A stretch of 64,000 bases of DNA from Spirochaetales bacterium Spiro_02 (GCA_001604275.1 LVBD01000041.1:36345-100344), one strand, 5' to 3'; positions 25,828 through 34,449 are shown, counted from the stretch's first letter. The notes: generated by a model from the letters alone, not told the origin. Made by a program: numbers and translations.

Positions 25828-27552
25828 TCATACATCGTCCTGCAGTGCGTCATACCCTTCTTCACCGGTACGGACTTTGATGACATTCTCCACATCGTAG
25901 ATGAATATCTTGCCGTCGCCGAAATGTCCGGTATACAGGACCTGCTTCGCCGTGTCGATGACCGTGCGCACGGGCACCTTGCTGACGATGATCTCGATCT
26001 TGATCTTCGGAAGCAGCGTCATCTCGACTGGAACACCGCGGTAGTACTCGGAACGTCCCTTCTGCATGCCGCATCCCATGACATTGGTGACCGTGATACC
26101 GGTGATGCCGATCTGATTCATGGCATGCTTCAATTCCTCGAACTTACTCTGGCGGGCGATGATGACGACCTTAGTCATCTTCACCGTACCTGCAGGAACT
26201 TCGGTGACAACCTTCTTCACAGGCACGGCCTCGTGCACGGAAACCGGTTCATCTTTCGTTTCAGGAATCGCCACGGCAATATTTCCACCGTTGATCTGCG
26301 GAATGACGGCTGGCATGAAGTCGGCATAGCTGGAAATGAGTCCGTGTTCCTCGATATCGAGACCGGCGACTTCTTCAGCGGCGCTTACGCGAAGACCTAC
26401 AGTCTTCTTGATCAGGAAGAATATGATCGTCATGGTGACGGCGACCCAGATGATTACGGAAACAACACCCAAAGCCTGAATTCCCAGCAGTTTGAAACCA
26501 CCGCCGTAGAACAGACCCCCGTCGACGGCGAACAGTCCGACGAGCAACGTGCCGAGGGCGCCGCACACGCCGTGGACGCTGATCGCTCCGACCGGATCGT
26601 CGATCTTGGCCACCTTGTCGAAGAACTCGACAGCGAATACGATCACGATACCTGCGATGGCGCCGATGATGGCGGAACCTGCAGGGGAAACAGCATCACA
26701 GCCGGCGGTGATGGCTACCAGACCAGCGAGAGCGCCGTTGAGCGTCATCGATACGTCAGGCTTCTTATAGCGGATCCAGGTCACGATCATCGTCGCACAG
26801 GCGGCTACCGCGGCGGCGAGGTTCGTCGTCACGAAAATCCGGCTAGCGGCGACAAGGGTATCGTCACCGGTCATCGATACGGTGGAACCACCGTTGAAAC
26901 CGAACCAGCAGAACCAGAGAATGAACACGCCCAACGCGCCAAGGGTCAGACTGTGGCCGGGAATAGCCCGAGGCTTGCCGTCCGCACCATATTTGCCGAT
27001 ACGGGGTCCGAGCAACTTGGCACCGACCAAGGCGGCGATACCGCCTACCATATGGACCGCGGTCGAACCTGCGAAGTCGTGGAATCCAAGCTGGGAGAGC
27101 CAGCCACCGCCCCAGATCCAGTGGCCGCTGATCGGATAGATGAATGCGCTGATGACCATGCTGTAGATGCAATACGAAATGAATTTCGTCCGCTCCGCCA
27201 TAGCACCGGATACGATGGTCGCCGCAGTAGCGCAGAAGACTGTCTGAAAAATCAGGAATGCGTAGGTGGGAAACGAACTACTGTAGTCACCCCGCACGAA
27301 CAAATCGGGTACCCCTATGAACGGCAGGGACTCGCCCGCGGCCGTCGTGCCGAACATCAGACCGAAACCGATGAACCAGAACACCGGAGTACCCAGCGAG
27401 AAATCCATCAAGTTCTTCATGATGATGTTTCCTGCGTTCTTCGCACGGGTGAATCCAGTCTCCACCATCGCGAAGCCCGCCTGCATGAAGAATACAAGCA
27501 CGGCGCCAAGCAACACCCAGATTGTGTCTACCGATGAATACAGTCCTTCCAT
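25828..27552 (-). CDS. amt: Ammonium transporter fused to a PII signalling domain
   Basis: A 574-residue fusion. Residues 1 to about 430 form an Amt channel of eleven predicted helices with the twin pore histidines in FAGSTAVHMVGG and ISVHGVCGALGT. A linker of about 30 residues leads to a complete PII (GlnB/GlnK) domain (about 462-574) with KVVIIARQSKFEEL, T-loop QKGRSEYYRG, LLPKIKIEII, GHFGDGKIF and RTGEEGYDAL. The T-loop has Val where Tyr51 of enterobacterial PII is uridylylated. PII plugs the Amt pore according to ATP/ADP and 2-oxoglutarate, so here channel and gate are one chain. A structured leader precedes it. Confidence 0.93.
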   Translation of the reverse strand: MEGLYSSVDTIWVLLGAVLVFFMQAGFAMVETGFTRAKNAGNIIMKNLMDFSLGTPVFWFIGFGLMFGTTAAGESLPFIGVPDLFVRGDYSSSFPTYAFLIFQTVFCATAATIVSGAMAERTKFISYCIYSMVISAFIYPISGHWIWGGGWLSQLGFHDFAGSTAVHMVGGIAALVGAKLLGPRIGKYGADGKPRAIPGHSLTLGALGVFILWFCWFGFNGGSTVSMTGDDTLVAASRIFVTTNLAAAVAACATMIVTWIRYKKPDVSMTLNGALAGLVAITAGCDAVSPAGSAIIGAIAGIVIVFAVEFFDKVAKIDDPVGAISVHGVCGALGTLLVGLFAVDGGLFYGGGFKLLGIQALGVVSVIIWVAVTMTIIFFLIKKTVGLRVSAAEEVAGLDIEEHGLISSYADFMPAVIPQINGGNIAVAIPETKDEPVSVHEAVPVKKVVTEVPAGTVKMTKVVIIARQSKFEELKHAMNQIGITGITVTNVMGCGMQKGRSEYYRGVPVEMTLLPKIKIEIIVSKVPVRTVIDTAKQVLYTGHFGDGKIFIYDVENVIKVRTGEEGYDALQDDV

Positions 27553-27619
27553 TACTTCCTCCCTCGGTCCAGTCCTACGATGTCGTCGCTTCGCGGACCA
27601 GCCGTCTAAAATAAAAAAC

Positions 27620-27657
27620 GTGCGATTGTCCGGACAACGCCGGATGCAATCGCACGC
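27620..27657 (-). terminator. Strong terminator just before amt-PII
   Basis: On the minus strand CGTGCGATTG pairs with CAATCGCACG (10 bp), continued inside by TCCGG/CCGGA after a 2-nt bulge, and is followed by GTTTTTTATTTT. It lies about 60 nt upstream of the ATG, so transcription must read through it for amt to be expressed. Confidence 0.85.
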
Positions 27658-27796
27658 CTTTGTACGAAATACTCCCCACCCCTGGGGAACAGAGCAACAG
27701 CATCCCCTTCCTCGCCGGCTCCCGTCCCGATGTACGAATCCCCACGATTCGTACAGGCGAGACAGAACCGGATACGACCGATATCGGACACCGGTA

Positions 27797-27839
27797 AAAA
27801 AAGAAGGCGATGCAGGAAGTTTTTCCTACATCGCCTTTG
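27797..27839 (-). terminator. Promoter-proximal hairpin with T-run in the amt leader
   Basis: On the minus strand AAGGCGATG pairs with CATCGCCTT, extended by AGGAA/TTCCT across one mismatch, then TTTTTTT. It would either end transcripts arriving from the upstream aminopeptidase gene or act as a first attenuator, since the predicted amt transcript begins only about 10 nt before it. Confidence 0.8.
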
Positions 27840-27853
27840 ATGTTGTTGCGGAT

Positions 27854-27882
27854 GGTATACCGTAGTGTTAAAAAAAAGTCAA
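27854..27882 (-). promoter_or_regulatory. Predicted promoter of the amt-PII leader
   Basis: On the minus strand TTGACT (27877-27882), 17 bp, TATACC (27854-27859). The transcript would start near 27847. The 170 bp upstream of this, up to the aminopeptidase stop, are AT-rich and show no gene. Confidence 0.55.
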
Positions 27883-28050
27883 GCGGTCGACAATATATTC
27901 GAAAAAACAATCCTAAAATAAGTAACATTCTACTATGTAATAAATTGTCATCAACAAAAAAACATAAACACACAAAGAAAAAGTGCGATCCGACATGTTG
28001 GAAAGTTCCGATGCTCTTCCTTCTTGTCAGAAACCTTCCAGCTTGCAACA

Positions 28051-29163
28051 TTATTGCAACAAATTCAATTCGGTCAACGACGGATGCAGGAACTTGCCGT
28101 CCTTGCGGACAAGCTCACCGTCCATCCAGATTTCGCCGCCGCCGTACTGCGGAGTCTGGATCTGTACGAGATCCCAGTGGACGCTGCTTTTGTTCCCATT
28201 GTCGCAGTCGTCGTACGAATTGCCGGGAGTAAAGTGGAACGATCCGGCGATTTTCTCGTCGAACAGGATGTTGTCCATCGGAAACGTAATCTTCGGGTTG
28301 CATCCCAAAGCGAATTCTCCAATATATCTGGCGCCTTCGTCGATATCGAGTATCTCGTTGATCAGAGCGTCGTCGTCGGCATGCGCTTCGACGATCCTCC
28401 CCCGGCTAAATCTGAACCTGATATCGGAGAACTTGTGTCCGTGGTACGTACTGGCGCAATTGTAGGCGATCGTACCTTCGACGCTATCCTTGACCGGACA
28501 GCTGTAGATCTCGCCATCGGGAATATTCGCTTCCCCTGCACAAGGAATCCATCCCAGCCCCTTGACTGAGAACGACAGATCGGTTCCCGGCGCGACGATG
28601 CGTACCCGGTCCACCGTATCGAGGAACTCCTTTGCCCTGGACATCGCCCTCCCCATCGCTTCATAGTCCACATCGGTCGTCACGCTGTAGAAATAGTCCT
28701 CGAACTCCCGAGTGGACATGTTCGCCTGCATCGCCATCGTCTCCGTCGGATAGCGAAGGACGACCCAGCGGGTATGCGGGACCCGGATCTTGAAATGGAC
28801 GGGATCGGTGTATCTGGCCGAATACTTGGCCACCTGAGAAGGGATCGACGCGAGTTCACGGACATTCGCCACTCCGGTAATCCCGATATAGGCATCCATC
28901 TTCCCCATCCGATAGGAATCGCAATCCGCCCAGACGGACAGACTTTCATCGGTCGCACCCTGCACCATGGCGCGTTCCAGACGTTGGTTCCACAGTTGGA
29001 CTTGAGGATTACCGCCGGCATCATAGACCGCCGCCACCAGTTCCTCTACCATGGACATCGGCACATCGCACGCCCTGATCAGGCAGTTTTCGCCTTTTTT
29101 CAGCCGGACGGAAAACCCGACCAGCAGCTTCGCAAGCTTTCGTTCTCGTTGGTCACTCATCAT
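28051..29163 (-). CDS. M29-family aminopeptidase (AmpS/PepS type)
   Basis: A metal-dependent leucyl-type aminopeptidase that trims N-terminal residues from peptides, 370 residues. The family's metal-ligand regions can be seen in IPCAGEANIPDGEIYSCP (Glu ligands), AYNCASTYHGHKFSDI, ARYIGEFALGCNP, ILFDEKIAGSFHFTPGNSY and SSVHWDLVQ. AAGGAG precedes paired ATG codons; either could be used. Monocistronic or followed only by the amt leader. Confidence 0.9.
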   Translation of the reverse strand: MMSDQRERKLAKLLVGFSVRLKKGENCLIRACDVPMSMVEELVAAVYDAGGNPQVQLWNQRLERAMVQGATDESLSVWADCDSYRMGKMDAYIGITGVANVRELASIPSQVAKYSARYTDPVHFKIRVPHTRWVVLRYPTETMAMQANMSTREFEDYFYSVTTDVDYEAMGRAMSRAKEFLDTVDRVRIVAPGTDLSFSVKGLGWIPCAGEANIPDGEIYSCPVKDSVEGTIAYNCASTYHGHKFSDIRFRFSRGRIVEAHADDDALINEILDIDEGARYIGEFALGCNPKITFPMDNILFDEKIAGSFHFTPGNSYDDCDNGNKSSVHWDLVQIQTPQYGGGEIWMDGELVRKDGKFLHPSLTELNLLQ

Positions 29164-29216
29164 ATCGCTCCTTATGATTCATATCAAAGTGCCGCTCGCA
29201 AACGGTTCGGTTCCGG

Positions 29217-30005
29217 TCACCGTTCAAGGCGGAATTCCACAGAAGCAGTGGTGTCCGGATCGGGAAAACGGATCGCGAACGCCCGCAACCCCAATCGGTC
29301 CGCCTCGACGCCCCCATACAGGGAATCTCCGGCCAACGGCCATCCGGCCCATGCCAGGTGGCACCGCACTTGATGCCGGAATCCGGCGCTCAATCTGCAG
29401 ACGAACCTTTTGCAGGGAATTGCACGAAACGCTACGTCGCCGGCGTAGCAGACTTCCGTCACATACCATGTCGGGGAAGACTTCTTCAGGATAGTGTCGG
29501 CAGCGTCGCGTCCGACAGGCCTGACCGCCTTACGGCCTTCGCCCCAAGGGCGGAACAGACTGCCGATCCGCACGGCGCATCCACCCAGCGCCGCCGGATC
29601 ATCGTACGGAAACGGAGGGAATCCGTCTCGAAACCCGCCGCCATCCGTCGGGGGACCGGCGGAAAGGGCGGCATACTCCTTCGTATAGAGTCCCGCACGC
29701 TGCGCCGCGGACAGCGCTCTCCAGGCCGAAGCGGTTCTGGCCACCACTACCAGACCGCTGGTGGCGGTGTCGAGGCGATGCACCGCTCCGCCTTCCCACG
29801 GACGCTGGGTCTGCACCGAGAGAATCTCAGGATACCGGGACGCAAGATCTCCCAGCAACGTCCGTTTCCCCGGTGGATCTTTCTTCAAAGGAACGGTGGG
29901 CAGCCCCGCAGGCTTGTCCACCACGAGGAACGAACGCTCCTCGGCTATCACGACAGGTTCCGGAACCGCGATCGCGTCTTCCTGAACAGACTGTTTCATT
30001 TCCAT
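29217..30005 (-). CDS. RluA-like RNA pseudouridine synthase without S4 domain
   Basis: A 262-residue pseudouridine synthase. It has FLVVDKPAGLPTVPL, the catalytic block AVHRLDTATSGLVVVA (Asp nucleophile near 92), FVCRLSAGFRHQVRCHLAW and LAGDSLYGG. There is no N-terminal S4 domain and the central part carries a Gly/Pro-rich insertion, so it is closer to RluA/TruC-type proteins than to RluD. Its RNA target is unknown. The gene lies 53 nt before the M29 peptidase gene in the same direction. Confidence 0.83.
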   Translation of the reverse strand: MEMKQSVQEDAIAVPEPVVIAEERSFLVVDKPAGLPTVPLKKDPPGKRTLLGDLASRYPEILSVQTQRPWEGGAVHRLDTATSGLVVVARTASAWRALSAAQRAGLYTKEYAALSAGPPTDGGGFRDGFPPFPYDDPAALGGCAVRIGSLFRPWGEGRKAVRPVGRDAADTILKKSSPTWYVTEVCYAGDVAFRAIPCKRFVCRLSAGFRHQVRCHLAWAGWPLAGDSLYGGVEADRLGLRAFAIRFPDPDTTASVEFRLER

Positions 30006-30072
30006 ACTCCAAAGATATCAGAAATCGCAGGCTCAGGCACCATTTTTTTTCCACATCGATTGCGAATACATG

Positions 30073-30078
30073 TATACT
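30073..30078 (+). promoter_or_regulatory. -10 box giving a leaderless CBS/HATPase mRNA
   Basis: TATACT ends 6 nt before the ATG at 30085 and no Shine-Dalgarno sequence is present. A convincing -35 is not visible. The ATG at 30070 would lie before the -10 box, which argues for 30085. Confidence 0.45.
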
Positions 30079-30084
30079 GGTCGC

Positions 30085-31032
30085 ATGCAAGAAATTCCGA
30101 TCAATACATATAATTCGCCGACGGTCATTCTGGAACTGATCTATCGGCTGAAGATCAAGGATGTCATGACCGAAGCGCTGACGACTGCAACGTTGAAAAC
30201 GACGCTGCGGGAGATACAGGTCATGATGCGCGAGCAGTCGATCACAGGAGTTCCGATAGTCCAAGGCAGGCGGTTGCTCGGCATCGTCAGCATGGATGAC
30301 ATCATCAAGGCACTTGATTTCGGATACATCAACGAAACTGCAGAAAAACACATGACCCGCAACCTGATCGTTCTGGAGGACGACATGCCCGTGTCGTTCG
30401 CCATCAGCTACTTCGACCGGTTCAGATTCCATCGGTTTCCGGTATTGAACAAAAGCAAGGAACTTGTCGGCATGATCACCAGCAGGGACATCACCAGCAC
30501 GCTGCTCGTCGAAATCAACCGGGAAATCGAGGAACTTGAAAAACGGACGAACAACGTCAAGCTTTCGGATGACCTGACTGGAGAAGTCCAGACCTATTCG
30601 ATCCTCAAGCATGATTTCGAGAACGCCGGCTACGCCAGCACTCAGATCAAGAAACGGCTGAAGAAGAGCGGCGCATCGCCCCACACCATCAGACGCGCAG
30701 CGGTCGCCGCCTATGAACTGGAAATGAATCTTGTCGTCCATTCCGACGGAGGGGAAATCATCGCCGAATATACGCCCGATGCGATCGTCATCACCAGCCG
30801 TGACAGTGGCCCTGGGATTCCCGACATCGACAAGGCCATGACGAAAGGATGGAGCACGGCGAACGAATGGATACGATCCCTAGGCTTCGGGGCGGGAATG
30901 GGATTGCCGAACGTCAAGTCTGTTTCCGACTCGTTCTCGATACAAAGCGATGAAAGCGGGACAGTAGTCGTTTCCACGATCAAGCTGGAGCCGCAGCAGG
31001 CCTCCGTCAAGGAAGACGACGGCATAAAATGA
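30085..31032 (+). CDS. Tandem CBS-domain protein with anti-sigma-type HATPase domain
   Basis: A 315-residue regulatory protein. Two CBS repeats cover about 10-150 (LKIKDVMTEAL, SITGVPIVQGRRLLGIVSMDDI; EKHMTRNLIV, RFHRFPVLNKSKELVGMITS). A HATPase_c domain follows (about 170-300) with N-box YELEMNLVVHS, DSGPGIPD and GFGAGMGLPNV, the GHKL type found in anti-sigma-factor kinases. Such proteins are typically encoded with DRTGG and PHP proteins near [FeFe]-hydrogenase genes; the two following genes are exactly those, but no hydrogenase is in the window. Confidence 0.85.
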   Translation: MQEIPINTYNSPTVILELIYRLKIKDVMTEALTTATLKTTLREIQVMMREQSITGVPIVQGRRLLGIVSMDDIIKALDFGYINETAEKHMTRNLIVLEDDMPVSFAISYFDRFRFHRFPVLNKSKELVGMITSRDITSTLLVEINREIEELEKRTNNVKLSDDLTGEVQTYSILKHDFENAGYASTQIKKRLKKSGASPHTIRRAAVAAYELEMNLVVHSDGGEIIAEYTPDAIVITSRDSGPGIPDIDKAMTKGWSTANEWIRSLGFGAGMGLPNVKSVSDSFSIQSDESGTVVVSTIKLEPQQASVKEDDGIK

Positions 31033-31089
31033 CGGCACACGGAACCATGGAAACCGATGGTTCCGACAAGCAAGCAAGGAGAATGCATC

Positions 31090-31437
31090 ATGCCTACAAT
31101 ACAAGAAATCGCATCGCAGGAAGGCTACAAGGCCATAGTTCTTTCGGATACGGAAGCTACCGTTTCCCAAGCGTATACCGGAGACCTGCTTTCGGATGTC
31201 ATGGGGAACGCCCCGGACGATAGCGCGCTTGTCACGATCCAGGCGCACAAGAACACGGTCGCAGTCGCTTCCTTGGCGGGCATCAAGGTGATCGTGATCT
31301 GCAACGGCAGGGCGGTACCGGACGACATGGCCGCCGCGGCGAAGGAAGAGCACGTTGCGATCATCGCGACAGGCGACGACCAGTTCACCGCCTCGTGGAA
31401 GATCGCGAAGCTGCTGAAACTGGTGGGCGACGCCTGA
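31090..31437 (+). CDS. DRTGG-domain protein
   Basis: A 115-residue single-domain protein of the DRTGG class, with VTIQAHKNTVAVASLAGIKVIVIC and HVAIIATGDDQFTASWKIAKLL. The domain is named from phosphotransacetylase and CBS-containing proteins and has no proven activity. The ATG at 31090 follows AAGGAG. It lies between the CBS/HATPase and PHP genes, the standard order of hydrogenase-linked regulatory sets. Confidence 0.8.
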   Translation: MPTIQEIASQEGYKAIVLSDTEATVSQAYTGDLLSDVMGNAPDDSALVTIQAHKNTVAVASLAGIKVIVICNGRAVPDDMAAAAKEEHVAIIATGDDQFTASWKIAKLLKLVGDA

Positions 31438-31451
31438 CCGCGGCATCCATC

Positions 31452-32159
31452 ATGCTCGTGCGAATAGACTTGCATAATCATTCCTGTCTCAGTCCGTGCG
31501 GAAACGATGACCTTACCCCTGCACTGCTCGCGGTGGAAGCGATGGAGCAGAAGATCGACATCCTCGCCCTGACCGACCACAACTGCGGGAGGAACCTCCC
31601 GGCGTTCGCAGAAGCTTGTGAGCTGTGCGGCATTGTCGGAGTGTACGGAATGGAAGTCAATACCATCGAGGATGTCCATGTTCTGGCGTTGTTCGCACAT
31701 CTGGACGACGCCATGGATTTCAGTTCCTTCATCGAATACCTTCTTCCCGACATCCCGAACCGCCCTGATCTGTTCGGAAACCAGCTGATCGTGGATATTG
31801 AAGGAAAAACGACCGGAGTGTTCGAGAAATCGCTGTTCAGTACGTCAGGAATCAGCTTCTCCGACTTGATCGAAGAAGTCCTCAGCCGGGACGGGTTGGT
31901 CATCCCGGCGCATATCGACAGGCCGTCCAACAGCGCGGTGGCGAACCTCGGGTTTCTTCCTGACCTTCCCTATTCCGCAGTGGAAGCGGTCAAAGTTCCA
32001 ACGGAGCATGAAGTCTGGGGCAAAACGGTGATCCAAGGATCCGACGCCCACTTCCTATCGCATGTCGGGAAAAGGAACTGTAGGCTCGAGGTTCCGCAAC
32101 GAAGCTTTCAAGGATTGAAACAGGGCCTTTCCGAGGGAATCGTCGTCTACGGCCCTTGA
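31452..32159 (+). CDS. PHP-domain phosphoesterase
   Basis: A 235-residue PHP-family protein. Metal ligands are in DLHNHSCLSPCG (residues 5-16), ALTDHNCGRNLPAF, GMEVNTIEDVHVLALF, VIPAHIDRPSNS and QGSDAHFLSH. Phosphoesterase chemistry on nucleotides or sugar phosphates is likely, with the target unknown. The start at 31452 leaves 14 nt after the DRTGG gene; no good ribosome-binding site is visible, and a GTG start at 31395 overlapping the previous gene is an alternative. Confidence 0.85.
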   Translation: MLVRIDLHNHSCLSPCGNDDLTPALLAVEAMEQKIDILALTDHNCGRNLPAFAEACELCGIVGVYGMEVNTIEDVHVLALFAHLDDAMDFSSFIEYLLPDIPNRPDLFGNQLIVDIEGKTTGVFEKSLFSTSGISFSDLIEEVLSRDGLVIPAHIDRPSNSAVANLGFLPDLPYSAVEAVKVPTEHEVWGKTVIQGSDAHFLSHVGKRNCRLEVPQRSFQGLKQGLSEGIVVYGP

Positions 32160-32213
32160 CGGAAGATCCCTCCACCGTCAAGAATCATGGAAAATCAATT
32201 GATGAGGTATCTG

Positions 32214-32852
32214 ATGAAACGCATACTCTGTTACGGCGATTCCAACACATACGGCAGCAATCCAGACGGCGGACGCTGGGACGAGCATACCAGATGGCCG
32301 GGCCTGCTGTCCGACAAGCTGGGGTTCGAGGGATATCGGGTGATCGAAGAAGGAATGGGGGGCAGGACCACGATCTGGGACGATCCGATAGAACCGAATC
32401 GAAACGGACTGGCAGCGCTACCGATTTCGCTACAGAGCCATCGCCCCCTCGACCTTGTCGTCATCGCCCTTGGAACGAACGACTGCAAGACACATCTCAA
32501 CGCGTCTCCCAAATAGATCGCCCGAGGCGCGGAGATGCTCGTCGACGCGGTACGGACATATCGGTACGGAGACGGCTATCCCGTTCCCCGAATCCTGCTT
32601 GTTTCACCGATCCATATCGCCGCAGACGTCGCCGACAGCCCGTTCGTCAGCTTCGACTATACCAGCCATGAAAAAAGCCTCGCGCTTGCGCCGTTGTTCC
32701 GGCAGGTCGCCGAACGAACCCACGCAGCGTTCTTCGACGCCTCCGCCGTGGCGATCCCGAGCACGACCGACCGGTTGCACATGGACGCGCAATCCCACCG
32801 GAACCTCGCGCTCGCGCTGCTACCGCTGGTCAGGACGTTGCTGGGAAACTGA
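32214..32852 (+). pseudogene. SGNH/GDSL hydrolase interrupted by an in-frame amber codon
   Basis: An arylesterase-like SGNH hydrolase. Block I is CYGDSNTYGSNPDGG (Ser nucleophile), with GGRTTIWDDP, block III ALGTNDCKTH and, after the interruption, RLHMDAQSHRNLA (catalytic Asp/His). A TAG codon at 32514-32516 splits the otherwise open frame after NASPK; the frame continues without shift (IARGAEMLVDAVRTYRYG). Only one base needs to differ (GAG or AAG to TAG). The first part has GAGG 6 nt before its ATG. Either a recent pseudogene, a sequencing error or amber readthrough. Confidence 0.8.
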
Positions 32853-32898
32853 CGGCCGATTCATTGCATGAAACACTGTTCAGAGCCTGATTCCATGA

Positions 32899-32904
32899 TA
32901 TACT
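32899..32904 (+). promoter_or_regulatory. Extended -10 box giving a leaderless GNAT mRNA
   Basis: TGA-TATACT (TG at 32896) is an extended -10 element and ends 6 nt before the ATG at 32911. No Shine-Dalgarno sequence lies before that ATG. Confidence 0.5.
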
Positions 32905-32910
32905 CCAACC

Positions 32911-33456
32911 ATGGATTTCCGGCTGGCACGACAGAGCGATATACCTGAACTCACAGCGGTCTATCTCGATATCATCGAGCATATGGATAGCACCGGAATC
33001 GCGATCTGGAACGAAGTCTATCCATGCGCCTTCTTTCCTGAAGACATCGATCATGGACGCCTTCACGTACTGATCGACAGAGCCATCGATGGACGAGAAA
33101 CGATAGCCGGTGCGTTCGCACTTTGCGGATCGAACGACGGAGCACGGCATATCTCATGGGAAAACAAAACTGCGAAAGCCCTCTATATCGATCGCCTTGG
33201 AGTAAACGTCCGATATATTCGCAGAGGGATCGCGACGCGCATGATCGAGCATGCGATCGCACTCGCGAAAGGAATGCAAGCCCAGTATATCCGTCTGTTC
33301 GTCGTCGATATCAACGAACCCGCCATACGGACATATGTGAAGAACGGATTCAAGCAAGCAGATGGAGTATTCGACGAACCGATCGACGAAAGTCTAACGT
33401 ATCATGAATTCGGCTTTGAAAGGTATGTAGGAACAGACGAGAGACCGAAAGCCTGA
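32911..33456 (+). CDS. GNAT-family N-acetyltransferase
   Basis: A 181-residue acetyltransferase. The acetyl-CoA binding motif is VNVRYIRRGIATRMIEHAI (R-x2-G-I-A/G form), preceded by LYIDRLGV and followed by RLFVVDINEPAIRTYVKNGF. The substrate is not predictable. It is a monocistronic gene with its own promoter, ending near the convergent YccA-like gene. Confidence 0.85.
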   Translation: MDFRLARQSDIPELTAVYLDIIEHMDSTGIAIWNEVYPCAFFPEDIDHGRLHVLIDRAIDGRETIAGAFALCGSNDGARHISWENKTAKALYIDRLGVNVRYIRRGIATRMIEHAIALAKGMQAQYIRLFVVDINEPAIRTYVKNGFKQADGVFDEPIDESLTYHEFGFERYVGTDERPKA

Positions 33457-33555
33457 CGCTTTCGATCCCTATGCATCATGAAGCCATGGCTCCATGAACA
33501 TCTCACGTAGATTCATCCGATCCGACCATACGCGACCAGAAGATCAATGGGTAGC

Positions 33556-34263
33556 CTAGTTGTCCCTGCGGCCGAAGATCCTCAGGATATAGAGGAAGAT
33601 GTTCAGAAAATCGAGGTAGAGCATCAACGCGCCCATGATGGAGAGCTTGTGGTACTCCTCCTCCGTCATCCGGTAGCCGTATTCATCGTTCAAGCGCTGG
33701 ATTTTCTGGGTATCCCATGCAGTCAGCCCCATGAAGACCACGATACCGACGATCGAGATGATGTAGTCGAACGAACTGCTGCGGAACAGGAAGTTCAGCA
33801 ACGAGGCGATGATGATGCCCCATAGCGCCATGCCAAGATAATAGCCGATTCCATCCAAATTCCGCTTGGTCGTCATGCCGTAGATGCTCATCCCTGCGAA
33901 ACCGACCGCAGTAGTGAAGAACGCTCGATAGACGGTGCCAATGGCGAACGCATAGAAAATCGTCGACAGCATCACTCCTGTCAACGCAGAGTATCCGAGG
34001 AACGCGACGATCGCGGAGCCGACACTCATCTGCTGTAATCTTGCCGAAAGAAAAAACACAAGGGCGAACATCCCGACGACGATCAGCAACATGCCGAACT
34101 GGCTCGTCACCAGCGTGGACATCAAAGCGGGAGTGCGAGCGACGAGCCATGCGACCAAAGCCGTCAGACCGAGCCCCGCGGTCATCCACAGATAGACATT
34201 CTTCAAAATGCTTCGTTCCCTCACGCTCGGCGTCGAAAGAATCTTTGCCATGTTCTCATTCAT
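33556..34263 (-). CDS. Bax inhibitor-1/YccA-family membrane protein
   Basis: A 235-residue protein with seven transmembrane helices. The family blocks LTGVMLSTIFYAFA, AFFTTAVGFAGMSIYGMTTKRNL and GLTAWDTQKIQRL are present. Members act as membrane stress or calcium-leak proteins, and YccA modulates FtsH. The ATG at 34263 follows GGGAGG by 11 nt; the frame is open further upstream without a signal. Confidence 0.9.
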   Translation of the reverse strand: MNENMAKILSTPSVRERSILKNVYLWMTAGLGLTALVAWLVARTPALMSTLVTSQFGMLLIVVGMFALVFFLSARLQQMSVGSAIVAFLGYSALTGVMLSTIFYAFAIGTVYRAFFTTAVGFAGMSIYGMTTKRNLDGIGYYLGMALWGIIIASLLNFLFRSSSFDYIISIVGIVVFMGLTAWDTQKIQRLNDEYGYRMTEEEYHKLSIMGALMLYLDFLNIFLYILRIFGRRDN

Positions 34264-34449
34264 CGATTGTTGATCCTCCCAAGCAATGACTTCGCTGGTC
34301 CGGCATCCATGCGCGCCGTACGCCACGGCGAAGTCTCATAACTAGTATTCATCGTACAATGTGCACACAGAACAGGAAATAGTCAATCAAAAACGAAGTT
34401 TTCCCCCACACTTTCCAACCCATCAGGTAGACGCGTCCGCCACCGATGG

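Larger units (their letters stand above)
27553..27847 (-). ncRNA. Structured 5' leader of amt-PII, riboswitch- or attenuator-like
   Basis: Transcript predicted from about 27847 to the amt start. In minus-strand order it holds a first hairpin with T-run (27797-27839), a long imperfect stem (CCGGTTCTGTC pairing with GACGGGAGCCGG) capped by a perfect 10-bp hairpin (27747-27756 with 27732-27741), a GGGGA/TCCCC hairpin, and a terminator (27620-27657) ending about 60 nt before the ATG. The 5' arm of the capped hairpin (TGTACGAA) can instead pair with TTCGTACA at 27662-27669, next to the terminator. Mutually exclusive pairing beside a terminator is the hallmark of a switch. I cannot match it to a known riboswitch class. 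Confidence 0.55.

Noticed and set aside
27575..28051. 158-codon minus-strand open frame between the aminopeptidase and amt genes
   Set aside because: It runs through the predicted promoter and all hairpins of the amt leader, and its translation is non-protein-like (runs of F, L and R, no domain).
32187..32213. Upstream ATG for the SGNH hydrolase
   Set aside because: The ATG at 32214 has GAGG at proper spacing and begins with KRILCYGDSNT, the usual start of the family; the upstream ATG has no ribosome-binding site.
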